64,000 bases of DNA from Azoarcus olearius (lineage in GTDB: Bacteria; Pseudomonadota; Gammaproteobacteria; Burkholderiales; Rhodocyclaceae): assembly GCF_001682385.1 (NCBI RefSeq), contig NZ_CP016210.1, forward strand, positions 1,488,001 through 1,552,000, written 5' to 3'. Position 1 is the stretch's first letter, and every line of letters begins with the position of its first letter. Position numbers and translations under genes: made by a program. The notes below the pieces were generated by a model that was not told the origin of the DNA, ran no database searches, and saw only the letters and a list, made by a program, of their open reading frames with translations. Of the stretch, positions 27,918-36,284 are shown in pieces.

Positions 27918-28289
27918 TCAGCCTTCGCCTGCGCTGTCGAGCAGGCGCTCGCACTCTTCCATCAAGGACTTTGCGATGTCGGATTCGTACCGCGGGTCGA
28001 GCGCTTCCATCATCTCGTGCGCGATGTAGAGTCCGGCCTCGCGCGATACCGAACCTTGCACCTGGCGAGCCAGCGTGTCGCTCGCAGCCGAAAGTGCGCG
28101 GCGTACTTCCAGCGGCAGCTGGCGGCGCGAGCGTGCGAGCCATTCGGCTGCCAGCGTGGCGCCCTGTGCTTCGGTCAGCCACTGGCCGTGTTCGTAGAAG
28201 GTGGAGAGGCGCTCCGCCGCGAGGGCGAAGATCAGCGCCACCCGCAGGCCGCGTTCGCTGGTGCCGGCGGGAATCGGATCGTGTTGCAT
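27918..28289 (-). CDS. Conserved hypothetical protein (all-helical)
   Basis: A 123-residue reading with codon use like its neighbours. No family is recognised. It is predicted mostly helical and amphipathic (LFALAAERLSTFYEHGQWL, ALSAASDTLARQVQG, IAKSLMEECERLL), without signal peptide, membrane helix or cysteine pair. The start at 28289 (MQHDPIPAGTSERG) is the ATG that keeps the acidic, helical character; an upstream ATG at 28415 adds a basic segment with poor coding character. It converges on yjdM with 15 bp between. Confidence 0.65.
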   Translation of the reverse strand: MQHDPIPAGTSERGLRVALIFALAAERLSTFYEHGQWLTEAQGATLAAEWLARSRRQLPLEVRRALSAASDTLARQVQGSVSREAGLYIAHEMMEALDPRYESDIAKSLMEECERLLDSAGEG

Positions 28290-28347
28290 GGGACGCGCAG
28301 TGCGGAAGAAGGCTGCCAGTGTAGCGCGGCACCACCGCGGCGCAGGC

Positions 28348-29145
28348 TCAGTCCTGGCGCAGGCGGTCCAGCCGTAGCCGGTGGCGATCGTCGAACAGGC
28401 GCCGCGCCGCGGCACTGACCGCGACCATGGTGCCGAAGCCGGTGCCGGCTGCGATCAGGAACATCACCAGGATCTGGTATTTCACCGCTTCCACCGGCAG
28501 CGTGCCGGACAGGATCTGGCCGGTCATCATGCCGGGCAGGCTGACGACGCCAGCGGCCGCCATTGCGTTGATGATCGGGATGAGGCCGACCCGGATCGCG
28601 TCGCGGCGGCTGTCGGCAATCGCGGACTGCCAGTCCTCGCCCAGCGCCAGCCGGGTTTCCAGCATCGGTCGCTTCTGCACGGCATCCTGCGTCAGCCGGT
28701 CCAGGCCGAGTGAAATCCCGCTCATGGTGTTGCCGAGCACCATGCCGAGCAGCGGTATCGCGTATTGCGGTGCGTACCAGGGATGGTTGGAGATCACCGT
28801 CAGCAGCGCCAGCACGGTGACGCTGAACGAGGACACGAACATCGACAGCGTTCCCAGTCCGAAGCCCCACCAGCCGGCCAGGCGCCGCTTCTGCCGCGCC
28901 ACCACCTCGCGCCCGGCGATCACGACCATGCCCAGCGCCATCAGCGCAACCCAGTAGAGATGCGCGTTCTCGAACAAGGCTTTCAGCACCAGGCCGATCA
29001 GCAGCAACTGCAGCGTCGTGCGCAGCGCCGCGATCAGCAGTTGCTTCTCCACCGCGAGCCGCATCCAGCGCGACACCGCGGCGAGCGCGATCACCAGCAG
29101 CGCGGCCAGCGCGAGGTCGAGCGGGCTGAGTTCGATCACGTTCAT
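28348..29145 (-). CDS. fetB: ABC transporter permease FetB (UPF0014 family)
   Basis: A 265-residue membrane protein with about seven hydrophobic segments and the family motifs LLIAALRTTLQLLLIGLVL, GMVLGNTMSGISLGLDRL and GLIPIINAMAAAGVVSLPGMMTGQILSG. In Escherichia coli FetA-FetB (YbbL-YbbM) lowers cellular iron and protects from peroxide stress, which was interpreted as iron export. It overlaps fetA by 4 bp, and the pair makes a two-gene operon. Confidence 0.9.
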   Translation of the reverse strand: MNVIELSPLDLALAALLVIALAAVSRWMRLAVEKQLLIAALRTTLQLLLIGLVLKALFENAHLYWVALMALGMVVIAGREVVARQKRRLAGWWGFGLGTLSMFVSSFSVTVLALLTVISNHPWYAPQYAIPLLGMVLGNTMSGISLGLDRLTQDAVQKRPMLETRLALGEDWQSAIADSRRDAIRVGLIPIINAMAAAGVVSLPGMMTGQILSGTLPVEAVKYQILVMFLIAAGTGFGTMVAVSAAARRLFDDRHRLRLDRLRQD

Positions 29146-29747
29146 TGTTCCGCCTGCCCCCGGAGCTGGCCGCCGTCCAGCACGAACTGGCGGTGGGCGA
29201 CGCGTGCCGCCTGCGCTTCGTCATGGCTCACCCACAGCACGGCACAGCCGCTGTCCGCCTGATAGTCGCGCAGCAGCGCTTCCACCCGGCGGGTGCTGTC
29301 GGCATCGAGGTTGCCGGTGGGTTCGTCCAGCAGCAGCACCGCGGGTTGCAGCATCAGCGTGCGCAGCAGCGCCAGCCGCTGGCGTTCGCCGGTGGAGCAG
29401 CGCGCCACCTCCCACTGCGCTGCGTCGGCCGCGAGGCCAAGCCGCTCAAGCCACTCCGGCCGCAGTCCGTGGGCAAAGTGTTCGCCCACCTGCGCCGCCC
29501 ACCATTGGCTTTCCGCCATCACCAGCGCCACCTGGCGGCGCCACTGCGGAGCGGGCATCGCGCTGCAGGCGTGGTCGTCCAGAAACGCCTCGCCCTGGTG
29601 CGGATCGAGGTCGGCGATCGCGCGCAGCAGAACGGACTTGCCGCTACCCGACGCCCCGCGCAGGCAGACGCATTCGCCCGCGGCGATGTCGAGCGAAACA
29701 GGACCGACGTGGAGGCTGGCAAGCTGGTCGAGGCGGAGCGAGGGCAT
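29142..29747 (-). CDS. fetA: ABC transporter ATP-binding protein FetA
   Basis: A 201-residue ABC ATPase with Walker A GASGSGKS (residues 31-38), signature CSTGERQR (in place of LSGGE; this variant is common in FetA), Walker B LLLDEPTGNLD and the switch histidine in WVSHD. It energises FetB. The start MPSLRLDQL at 29747 is preferred over an in-frame ATG 16 codons upstream. Confidence 0.9.
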   Translation of the reverse strand: MPSLRLDQLASLHVGPVSLDIAAGECVCLRGASGSGKSVLLRAIADLDPHQGEAFLDDHACSAMPAPQWRRQVALVMAESQWWAAQVGEHFAHGLRPEWLERLGLAADAAQWEVARCSTGERQRLALLRTLMLQPAVLLLDEPTGNLDADSTRRVEALLRDYQADSGCAVLWVSHDEAQAARVAHRQFVLDGGQLRGQAEQ

Positions 29748-29837
29748 GGGGCAGGCTGGGCTGAGGACGGCGAATTGTAGTGGCAGCCGCGGCATGCAGG
29801 CTGCTGCGGCGCCTTACATTCGGCAACGCCGCGCGCC

Positions 29838-29916
29838 TTCACATATGGCGTTGGCAAACTATGCTTCGGGTTCCGAACAGAACCGAACGCGCGGCGAGTA
29901 TCGGGTTCTGACCCGA
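29838..29916 (+). promoter_or_regulatory. Promoter with clustered GGTTC/GAACC inverted repeats upstream of the methyltransferase gene
   Basis: A fair promoter, TTCACA (29838-29843), 16 bp, TATGCT (29860-29865), would start transcription near 29872. An inverted repeat GGTTC-N6-GAACC (29869-29884) covers that start point, and a second, TCGGGT-N4-ACCCGA, lies at 29901-29916. Together they look like operators for a repressor. The repeats are read directly from the sequence; the regulator is unknown. Confidence 0.4.
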
Positions 29917-30031
29917 ACAGCCGGACGACAACGACAAGCAACGCCCACCGGTTCCATGGTGCGGAGGGTGCCGCGCGAGCGTGCGCGGCGCGGTCATGCC
30001 GCATTCCGGGGTTTCGTCAGAGGAGGAAGCG

Positions 30032-30784
30032 ATGAAGTCGTATTCGCAGGCGTTTTACGCCGATCGTCACGCCAAGACCGTGCATTCGGCCCACACCATC
30101 CTGTCCATCGTCCTGCAGCGCATCCCGCAGGTGAGTTCGGCGGTGGATCTGGGCTGCGGGGTGGGCACCTGGCTGTCGGTGCTGCAGGAAAAGGGCGTGA
30201 AGGATGTGCAGGGGCTGGACGGCAACTGGGTGGACCAGAACCTGTTGGCGATACCGCGCGCGAGTTTCAAGCAGGTGGACCTCGCCAACGGCGACATCCG
30301 CCTGCCGCGCCGCTACGACCTGGCGATTTCGCTGGAGGTGGCGGAACACCTGCCGGAAACGCGGGCGCGGGATTTCGTCGCCTCGCTCACCGCGCTGTCG
30401 GATTTCGTGCTGTTCTCGGCCGCGGTGCCGTTCCAGGGCGGCATCAATCACGTGAATGAGCAGTGGCAGCACTACTGGGCAGCACTGTTTGCCGAGCGGG
30501 GCTATGCGGTGCACGACATCGTGCGCGCGCGCATCTGGGACGACAGCCTGATCCCGTTCTGGTATCGCCAGAACATCCTGTTGTACTCGCGCCATCATCA
30601 CCTGCCGGGCGCCGCGGAGGCCGGGCCGGCGGTTGCGCTGCCTGCGCCGATGCCGCTGGACGTGGTGCACCCGGAACACTATCTGGCCAAGGCGCGCGCG
30701 CAGGACGGCGTGCGGCGCAGCTTCCGGGTGTTCGGGCGATCGGTACGTGACTACATGTGGAGCAAGCTCGGCCAGACGCACTGA
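30032..30784 (+). CDS. Class I SAM-dependent methyltransferase
   Basis: A 250-residue soluble protein with a SAM-binding motif I (VDLGCGVGTWLSVL, residues about 31-44), an acidic post-I position (GLDGNWVD) and YDLAISLEVAEHLPE, where motif IV holds the E-V-A-E-H-L of many class I enzymes. The substrate is unknown. The ATG at 30032 follows a very strong Shine-Dalgarno, AGGAGGAAGCG; an in-frame ATG at 29981 was not used. Transcription probably begins in the operator-like region 170 bp upstream and ends at the hairpin at 30846. Confidence 0.85.
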   Translation: MKSYSQAFYADRHAKTVHSAHTILSIVLQRIPQVSSAVDLGCGVGTWLSVLQEKGVKDVQGLDGNWVDQNLLAIPRASFKQVDLANGDIRLPRRYDLAISLEVAEHLPETRARDFVASLTALSDFVLFSAAVPFQGGINHVNEQWQHYWAALFAERGYAVHDIVRARIWDDSLIPFWYRQNILLYSRHHHLPGAAEAGPAVALPAPMPLDVVHPEHYLAKARAQDGVRRSFRVFGRSVRDYMWSKLGQTH

Positions 30785-30845
30785 GCGGCCACCGGTATTT
30801 CCGCCCGCGCGAAATCACCGCGCTGCGCTTGGTGCCGGAAAAACA

Positions 30846-30869
30846 GAAAGGCGCCCGAGGGCGCCTTTC
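30846..30869. terminator. Bidirectional intrinsic terminator
   Basis: An 11-bp perfect stem (GAAAGGCGCCC with GGGCGCCTTTC) and a 2-nt apex lies between two convergent genes, the methyltransferase (stop 30784) and the Tim44-like gene (stop 30926). A/T-rich flanks on both arms let it work in both directions. Confidence 0.75.
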
Positions 30870-30925
30870 CTGTTCCTGTTCAAGCGCGGCGGCATTGCTG
30901 GCGCCGCGCCTGGGTTTGACCGCGC

Positions 30926-31840
30926 TTACTGCGCCTGCTGGATGCCCGCCAGCTTCCAGCCTGCGCTGCCGTCGCGCGGCTTCACCAGGTGCCACACTTC
31001 GTGGATCTGCTCCGGCGCCGCGTCGCGGTCTTCGCGCAGCAGGCCGCGGAAGAGCACGCTGACGATGTAGCGCGAACCCTCTTCGACCACTTCCACCACC
31101 TCGGCGTCGATCTCCAGCACGTCGGTCTGCTGCGCCGACTGGCCGCGCGCCAGAATGTTGGTCTTCAACTCGGCGAACATCTCCGGCGTGGTGAATTCGC
31201 GCAGATCGTCGAGGTTGCCGGCATCGTGCGAAGCCTGCAGGCGGATGAAGTTCACCTTGGCCTGGCGGACGAAACCCTGCACGTCGAAGTCGGCGGGGAT
31301 ATTGCCGGCAACCGGCTCGGCCACCGCGGCAGCCGGAGCAGGGGTATTCCCGGCGCTCTGCGGCATCGCCACATCGTAGCTGCGAGCGGACGGCGCGCCG
31401 TGGCTGGCACCGGCGTACTGCATGCCGCCCTGGTGCTGGGCCGCGGCACGGCGGCGCATGATCAGGCCGACGACCACCAGCACGGCCATCACCAGCAGGC
31501 CGATCATCATCATCGAGGCGAGTTCTTCACCAAAACCGAGGTGCGAAGCCAGCGCGGCGAGGCCAAGACCCGCGGCCAGACCGGCGATCGGGCCCATCCA
31601 CGAACGCTTGGGCTGCGCAGCCGGCGTGGCGGTGCCGGCAGGCGCCTTGGCGGCGGACGAAGCCGCAGGCGCGGTGGGCGCCTGAGCGGGCGGGGCGGAG
31701 GGCGTGGTTTGAGCGGGGCTCATCTGGCGCTGCATGCCGGACGAAGTGCCGCCGCCAAGACGCTTGGCCGCTTCGGCTTGCGGGGCATTCAGGGCCAAGC
31801 CAAGGGCGAGCACGGCCGCGAACAACGAAATTCCTTTCAT
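30926..31840 (-). CDS. Tim44-like domain protein
   Basis: A 304-residue protein: N-terminal signal-like helix (residues 1-24, ending AEA), low-complexity Ala/Pro/Thr linker (about 35-80), a glycine-rich hydrophobic segment and a membrane helix (about 80-130), then a C-terminal Tim44-like domain (FVRQAKVNFIRLQASHDAGNLDDLREFTTPEMFAEL and following). In bacteria such proteins (TimA type) are membrane-associated with unclear function; in mitochondria Tim44 tethers Hsp70 to the import channel. The gene stands alone, with a terminator downstream and 170 bp of non-coding DNA upstream. Confidence 0.88.
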   Translation of the reverse strand: MKGISLFAAVLALGLALNAPQAEAAKRLGGGTSSGMQRQMSPAQTTPSAPPAQAPTAPAASSAAKAPAGTATPAAQPKRSWMGPIAGLAAGLGLAALASHLGFGEELASMMMIGLLVMAVLVVVGLIMRRRAAAQHQGGMQYAGASHGAPSARSYDVAMPQSAGNTPAPAAAVAEPVAGNIPADFDVQGFVRQAKVNFIRLQASHDAGNLDDLREFTTPEMFAELKTNILARGQSAQQTDVLEIDAEVVEVVEEGSRYIVSVLFRGLLREDRDAAPEQIHEVWHLVKPRDGSAGWKLAGIQQAQ

Positions 31841-32009
31841 GGAAGGCTCCTGGGGGAAAAGTACCCCAGCAGGGTAAACGCCCCGGAGAGAAAGAAAAAT
31901 CAGGAACCAGAAGAGAGTTACTTCGATAAAACGGGATGATTGACGGTCGGTAATCGCGGGCGGACAGCGAGGGCGGCGCCTCCGGCATCAGGGGCGCCGC
32001 CGCGCGCCG

Positions 32010-32864
32010 TCAGTGGCGGGTGACCACCACCTCCAGATACTCCGCCGGGACCACCAGCGAATCGGCGCCGCCGACGTTGCGCGCCTCCAGCAACTGCTTC
32101 ATGTCGGCATGCAGGCGCGCCTGTCCGTCCGCGTCCAGCGCCGCAAAGGCCTTGTGGGTGGGGCCGTAGTAATTGCGGAAGATGTCGATGAAGTGTTCCG
32201 CCGAGCGGTAGCGGAAGTTGAACATCCGATGCTCGCAGCGGATGGCAGCCGCCTGAGGGCCGAAGAGTTCCACCAGATAGGACTCCTCGCCCCAGCGCAG
32301 CGGCGAGCGCACCCCGGCCGGCGGCGGCACGTGGCCGCCGATCACGCGGAACAGATCGCCGAGAAAGCCGCCCGGCGTCCACGTGGCCAGGCCGATGCGG
32401 CCGCCGTGACGCACCACGCGCAGCAACTCGCCGGCCGTGCGCGGGTGGTCGGGCGTGAACATGCTGCCGAAGGTGGAGAGCGCCACGTCGAAGCAGCCGT
32501 CTTCAAACGGTAGCGCCTCGGCGTCCGCCACCTTGGTCTCCACGGCCAGGCCTTCCGCCTTGGCGCGCGCAGCGGCCTTGTCGAGCAGGTGCGGCACGTA
32601 GTCGATCGCGGTAACCGCCGTAAAGCGGCGCGCCGCGGCCAGCGTGGCATTGCCGTTGCCGGCCGCCACATCCAGCACCTGCTCCCCGGCGCGCAGGTCC
32701 ACCGCCTCCGCCAGCGATTCGCCGACGATCTGCAGCGTGGTGCCGATCACGGCGAAATCGCCGCTGGCCCAGGTGGCCTGCTGGCGGCGCTTCACTGCCT
32801 CCAGATCCGGTGCGGGTTGAGTGGCAGCCGGGGCGCTGGCGCAGGCTTCGATGGGTGCGTTCAT
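32010..32864 (-). CDS. Class I SAM-dependent methyltransferase (UbiE-like)
   Basis: A 284-residue methyltransferase with motif I VLDVAAGNGNATLAAA, post-I TAIDYVPHLLDKA, ADAEALPFEDGCFDVALSTFG and GELLRVVRHGGRIGLATW, the layout of UbiE/menG-like enzymes. The substrate is not known. The start at 32864 (MNAPIEACA) follows a GGAG-rich leader, AGAGAGGAGAGTCACC. It is divergent from an AraC-type regulator 166 bp away, which probably controls it. Confidence 0.85.
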   Translation of the reverse strand: MNAPIEACASAPAATQPAPDLEAVKRRQQATWASGDFAVIGTTLQIVGESLAEAVDLRAGEQVLDVAAGNGNATLAAARRFTAVTAIDYVPHLLDKAAARAKAEGLAVETKVADAEALPFEDGCFDVALSTFGSMFTPDHPRTAGELLRVVRHGGRIGLATWTPGGFLGDLFRVIGGHVPPPAGVRSPLRWGEESYLVELFGPQAAAIRCEHRMFNFRYRSAEHFIDIFRNYYGPTHKAFAALDADGQARLHADMKQLLEARNVGGADSLVVPAEYLEVVVTRH

Positions 32865-33030
32865 GGTGACTCTCCTCTCTCTGTACGGGTTGAATACCGG
32901 CCGGCGATATGTCCTGTTCCGGTGTGGCCATTCTTCCGTCCGGCCCGGTTCGATGCTTGACTGAGAGTCGGGAGGACTTGCCCGAGCGTCCGGAATTGCG
33001 GTCGGACGGCCGGGCGAGGGGAGCACGGCG

Positions 33031-34035
33031 ATGAGCAAAGACACCTTGTCCGATCTGCTGCGCGCGGTACGGCTGCGCGGCGCGGTCTTCTACTACGTCA
33101 GCAACCGCGCGCAATGGGCGGCCGAGGCGCCGCCCGCGCGCGACATCGCCGCGGCCGTGATGCCGGGCGCCGAACACGTCATGGAATTCCACCTGATGGC
33201 GCGCGGCTGCGGCTGGGCCGCGGTGGATGGCCTGGCGCCGGTGCGGCTGGCGCCCGGCGACATCGTTGTCCTGCCGCACGGCGACGCCCATGTGATGTCC
33301 AGCGCGCCGGGCATCGCACCGCAGCGCATCTCGGCGGAATGGGTGTTCGCCACCCGCCAGGTGCCCAAGCCGATGCCGGTGGCCTTTCACCACGGCGTGC
33401 ACGAACCCGGCGCCACCGGCCCGGTGGATGGGGCGGAAAGCGTGCTGGTGTGCGGCTTCCTCGGCTGCGACCTGAAGCCCTTCAACCCGCTGGTGGCAGC
33501 CTTGCCGCGCCTGCTGCACCTGCCCGCGGCGCGCGCCGGCGAATGGGTGGCGCACGTCATCGACCAAGCCGCGCGCGAATCCACCGAACAGCGCCCCGGC
33601 GCCGATGCGGTGCTCGAACGACTGGCGGAGATGATGTTTGTCGACACGGCGCGGCGCTACCTCGACAGTCTGCCCGACGACGCCACCGGCTGGCTCGCCG
33701 GCCTGCGGGACCGCTACGTCGGCCGCGCGCTGGCCCTGCTGCACGAACGGCCGGAGCAGGCCTGGACCATGGACGACCTCGGCCGCGAGGTCGGCCTGTC
33801 GCGCTCCGCGCTGCACGAACGCTTCCTGCAATACGTCGGCCAGCCGCCCATGCACTACCTCGCCAACTGGCGCATCCAGCTCGGCGCGCGCCTGCTGCGC
33901 GAAACCAACCGCACGGTTGCATCCATTGCCGTCGAGGTCGGCTACGAATCCGAGGCCGCCTTCTCGCGCGCCTTCAAGCGGCTAGTGGGGCAACCCCCCG
34001 CGGCCTGGCGCCGCACCGCGCTGACCGCCGCCTGA
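33031..34035 (+). CDS. AraC-family transcriptional regulator (cupin_6 sensor domain)
   Basis: A 334-residue regulator. Residues about 1-200 form an AraC-type cupin sensor (GWAAVDGLAPVRLAPGDIVVLPHGDAHVM is its metal-box-like strand pair). Residues about 230-330 hold two helix-turn-helix motifs (MDDLGREVGLSRSALHERF and SIAVEVGYESEAAFSRAFKR). Relatives control genes next to them, and the divergent methyltransferase is the obvious target. The shared intergenic region has an inverted repeat CGTCCG-N10-CGGACG (32987-33008) just before this gene. Confidence 0.9.
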   Translation: MSKDTLSDLLRAVRLRGAVFYYVSNRAQWAAEAPPARDIAAAVMPGAEHVMEFHLMARGCGWAAVDGLAPVRLAPGDIVVLPHGDAHVMSSAPGIAPQRISAEWVFATRQVPKPMPVAFHHGVHEPGATGPVDGAESVLVCGFLGCDLKPFNPLVAALPRLLHLPAARAGEWVAHVIDQAARESTEQRPGADAVLERLAEMMFVDTARRYLDSLPDDATGWLAGLRDRYVGRALALLHERPEQAWTMDDLGREVGLSRSALHERFLQYVGQPPMHYLANWRIQLGARLLRETNRTVASIAVEVGYESEAAFSRAFKRLVGQPPAAWRRTALTAA

Positions 34036-34093
34036 CCGCGAAAGCTGGCGGGCGGGTAATGCCGACGTCGGCACCGCGCGACCATTCCGCGTC

Positions 34094-34159
34094 GTGACAC
34101 AGGTCACGTGGGTGCCGCCTACATCCAAAGGTAATATGCCGTTCGATCATGTCGAACGG
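34094..34159 (+). promoter_or_regulatory. CRP-like site, -10 and palindromic operator before the PLD-like gene
   Basis: GTGACACAGGTCAC (34094-34107) keeps the CRP-family core GTGA-N6-TCAC. A TAATAT -10-like hexamer lies at 34132-34137, so transcription would start near 34144, about 43 bp from the centre of the CRP-like site: class II geometry. A perfect inverted repeat CCGTTCGA-N5-TCGAACGG (34139-34159) covers the start point, and its half CCGTTCGAT recurs at 34213. Activator plus repressor control is inferred. Confidence 0.45.
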
Positions 34160-34245
34160 AAACCAAGCTCGCCGCCGCGTATGCTCACCCGCGCAGCGAC
34201 AGCCCCGGCCAGCCGTTCGATTGAACCCTGAACATCGCACACGCC

Positions 34246-34965
34246 ATGGCCAAATTCCTCAACACCAGCGCGACCAACTACTTCCTCGAAGAACTCATCA
34301 AGAACGCCAAGGATCGCCTGATCCTGATCAGCCCCTTCCTCAAGCTCAACGACCGGATGAAGGAACTGCTGGCCGACAAGAACCGGCTGAAGATCGACGT
34401 CCGCATCGTCTATGGCAAGAGCGAACTCCAGCCGGAAGAAATCAACTGGCTGAAGGAACTCACCTACATCCGCACCAGCTTCTGCAAGAACCTGCACGCC
34501 AAGTGCTACATGAACGAAGAGCTGGCCATCATCACCAGCCTCAACCTCTACGAATTCAGCCAGATCAACAACAACGAAATGGGCGTGCTGATCCGGCGCG
34601 AGGAAGACTGCGAGCTTTACCGCGAAACCTATGACGAAGCGCAGCGGATCATCCGGATCAGTGATGAGGTGCGGATTACGCTGGAGCGGGTGAGTGCTGA
34701 TTCCAAGGGAGAGGACGAGGTTAGGGCGGAATCCGAGGACAGCGGCGACAGGAGCGGCAAGCTGACTACGTCCAAGCTGGCGCAGAAGTCGGAGATGAAG
34801 ACGGCTGAGTTCCTGGAAAAGCTAGTTGCTGGGGGGTTATTGGAAACTCGGGGTGGGAAGCACTACCTGACGGCCAAGGGGAAGGAGGCCGGCGGGGAAT
34901 TCAAGGTCAGTCCGCGGTTTGGGCCTTATTTTATTTGGCCTGAGACTTTGAATGTACTGCAGTAG
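34246..34965 (+). CDS. Phospholipase D-like (HKD) protein with C-terminal winged helix
   Basis: A 239-residue protein. Residues 1-125 resemble a single-HKD PLD nuclease half: LILISPFLKL, then His84-x-Lys86-x4-Glu91 followed by TSLN (Ser98, Asn100). The usual Asp of HxK(x4)D is Glu here, so activity is uncertain; single-HKD proteins work as dimers. Residues 165-239 look like a winged helix (TTSKLAQKSEMKTAEFLEKLV, GLLETRGGKHYLTAKGKEAG) with a GPYFIWPE end also seen in phage and plasmid proteins. Codon use changes within the gene: the first 400 bases are GC-ending, and the rest, from about 34670, is AT-rich like the island. No ribosome binding site is evident at the ATG. It may be a nucleic-acid-binding or nuclease component of the defence island. 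Confidence 0.75.
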   Translation: MAKFLNTSATNYFLEELIKNAKDRLILISPFLKLNDRMKELLADKNRLKIDVRIVYGKSELQPEEINWLKELTYIRTSFCKNLHAKCYMNEELAIITSLNLYEFSQINNNEMGVLIRREEDCELYRETYDEAQRIIRISDEVRITLERVSADSKGEDEVRAESEDSGDRSGKLTTSKLAQKSEMKTAEFLEKLVAGGLLETRGGKHYLTAKGKEAGGEFKVSPRFGPYFIWPETLNVLQ

Positions 34966-35240
34966 CGGATTGATGGCCGGTCTTGAGTGGCCTCGGTTTG
35001 GGGGTAGCTGAAATATTTACGGCCAGAAGCGGTCTGTCACGCACGCCACAAAGTAGATGTCTGAATGGCTGCGGTGCTTTGAAACTTACCGCATGACCAA
35101 CTCACACAACTCGGCCAAAGCAGTCAGTCGATATACCTATGGCTGGCGGATGCCTGCAAGTCATTAGCGATGATCTGTGACGCGGGATTTCGACCGAATT
35201 TAAGCTCGCCGGCACCCACAGGAAAGATCCATAGTATTTT
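34966..35240. other. Island intergenic region
   Basis: A 275-bp AT-richer spacer. No gene is supported. A stretch at about 34991-35013 (CCTCGG then GGGGGTAGCTGAAAT) resembles one at 36140-36164 after the next gene (CCTAGG then GGTGTGGCTGAAAT), suggesting a decayed repeat carried behind successive island genes. Confidence 0.3.
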
Positions 35241-36113
35241 ATGAAGCCTGCTAATTTCTCTAATAACCAGCGTGTGTATGATGCTCTGGTTAATGGTGGC
35301 AAACTGCCCTCAAGTTGCCTTCTGTGCTTAGACGGTGAGTTGTGCGAACTCGGCCACATCATTCCAAAGTTTGTAATGCGTTGGCTGAAGTTGGCGAGCA
35401 AGAAGAGCAAATTTTATTTAAACAATACAAAAACGGAAGTGTCCGACACTCTTGCTCTGAGGATACTGTGCAAAGATTGTGAAGATTTTTTTGCCCTCTA
35501 CGAGAAAATTTTTGTCGACAAGTTCTTCAAAAGATATTACAGAAAGCAAGAGCAAAATGGGCTTGACGAGGATGTTTATTATTTTGCGCTCTCGGTAGCT
35601 TGGCGAGTTATGGCTTCTACACCAATGATGCGAGGTGAAGATAGTGGTGATAGGTACTACAGAGCGCTGAGAGATGCTATCAGACCACATCTTATTGATC
35701 CGAAGACAAGCGTCGAGGTCGATGTTTATGTCTTCCTTGCCGACGATGTAGCTGCCAGCCTGCCCGCGAAAGATTTAAGGGAAAATTTACTTCATTTTTC
35801 GGTTCGGCAGGGAATTTTTGCTCAGACCTTGGAGTACGACGGGACTCCTTTTATTGCAACAGTAGCGCCGGTCCCTTTGGTTCACTTCAAATTAGGCGCC
35901 TACTACTTTATTGTTGCTTATCAGGGCCATCTGCATGGTTTGACATTTCATAAGGAAATAGAACCGTCGGAGTATGGAAAAATCCATTTGTTGAGATACT
36001 CGGAGGAGTTAGTCGGTTTTCTTCATCACATATCGAACGGTGATTTTTTAGAGGTGGTCGAATCAGCTATCCCGACGAATGGAAAATACAACAGAGTCCA
36101 CTGGTCAAAATAA
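35241..36113 (+). CDS. CxxC / HNH-like protein of unknown function in defence island
   Basis: A 290-residue protein. The N-terminal third shows a zinc-finger nuclease-like arrangement: CLLC (Cys26, Cys29), GHIIPKF (His39) and CKDC (Cys77, Cys80). The G/S-H-I-I-P motif between two CxxC pairs matches a loosely defined HNH-like group common beside bacterial defence genes. The remaining 200 residues are not recognised. Base composition is clearly lower in GC than the flanking core genes, pointing to transfer. No strong ribosome binding site precedes the ATG. It sits just upstream of sir2-herA on the same strand but is separated from it by about 170 bp, so it may be an independent cargo gene or a third component. 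Confidence 0.65.
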   Translation: MKPANFSNNQRVYDALVNGGKLPSSCLLCLDGELCELGHIIPKFVMRWLKLASKKSKFYLNNTKTEVSDTLALRILCKDCEDFFALYEKIFVDKFFKRYYRKQEQNGLDEDVYYFALSVAWRVMASTPMMRGEDSGDRYYRALRDAIRPHLIDPKTSVEVDVYVFLADDVAASLPAKDLRENLLHFSVRQGIFAQTLEYDGTPFIATVAPVPLVHFKLGAYYFIVAYQGHLHGLTFHKEIEPSEYGKIHLLRYSEELVGFLHHISNGDFLEVVESAIPTNGKYNRVHWSK

Positions 36114-36284
36114 TCATTAAGCATAAGCACTTTTTGCCCTAGGCTGGGTGGGTGTGGCTGAAATGACAGATAAGCACTTCTCTTTGCTGGCCGTCGCTAC
36201 TATCGGCTCGAACGGCCATTCTAGCCGAGGAAGAGAGGTATGCCTTAGGTCATGAATGACCGCTGCACAATAATAGGAGAAGAG

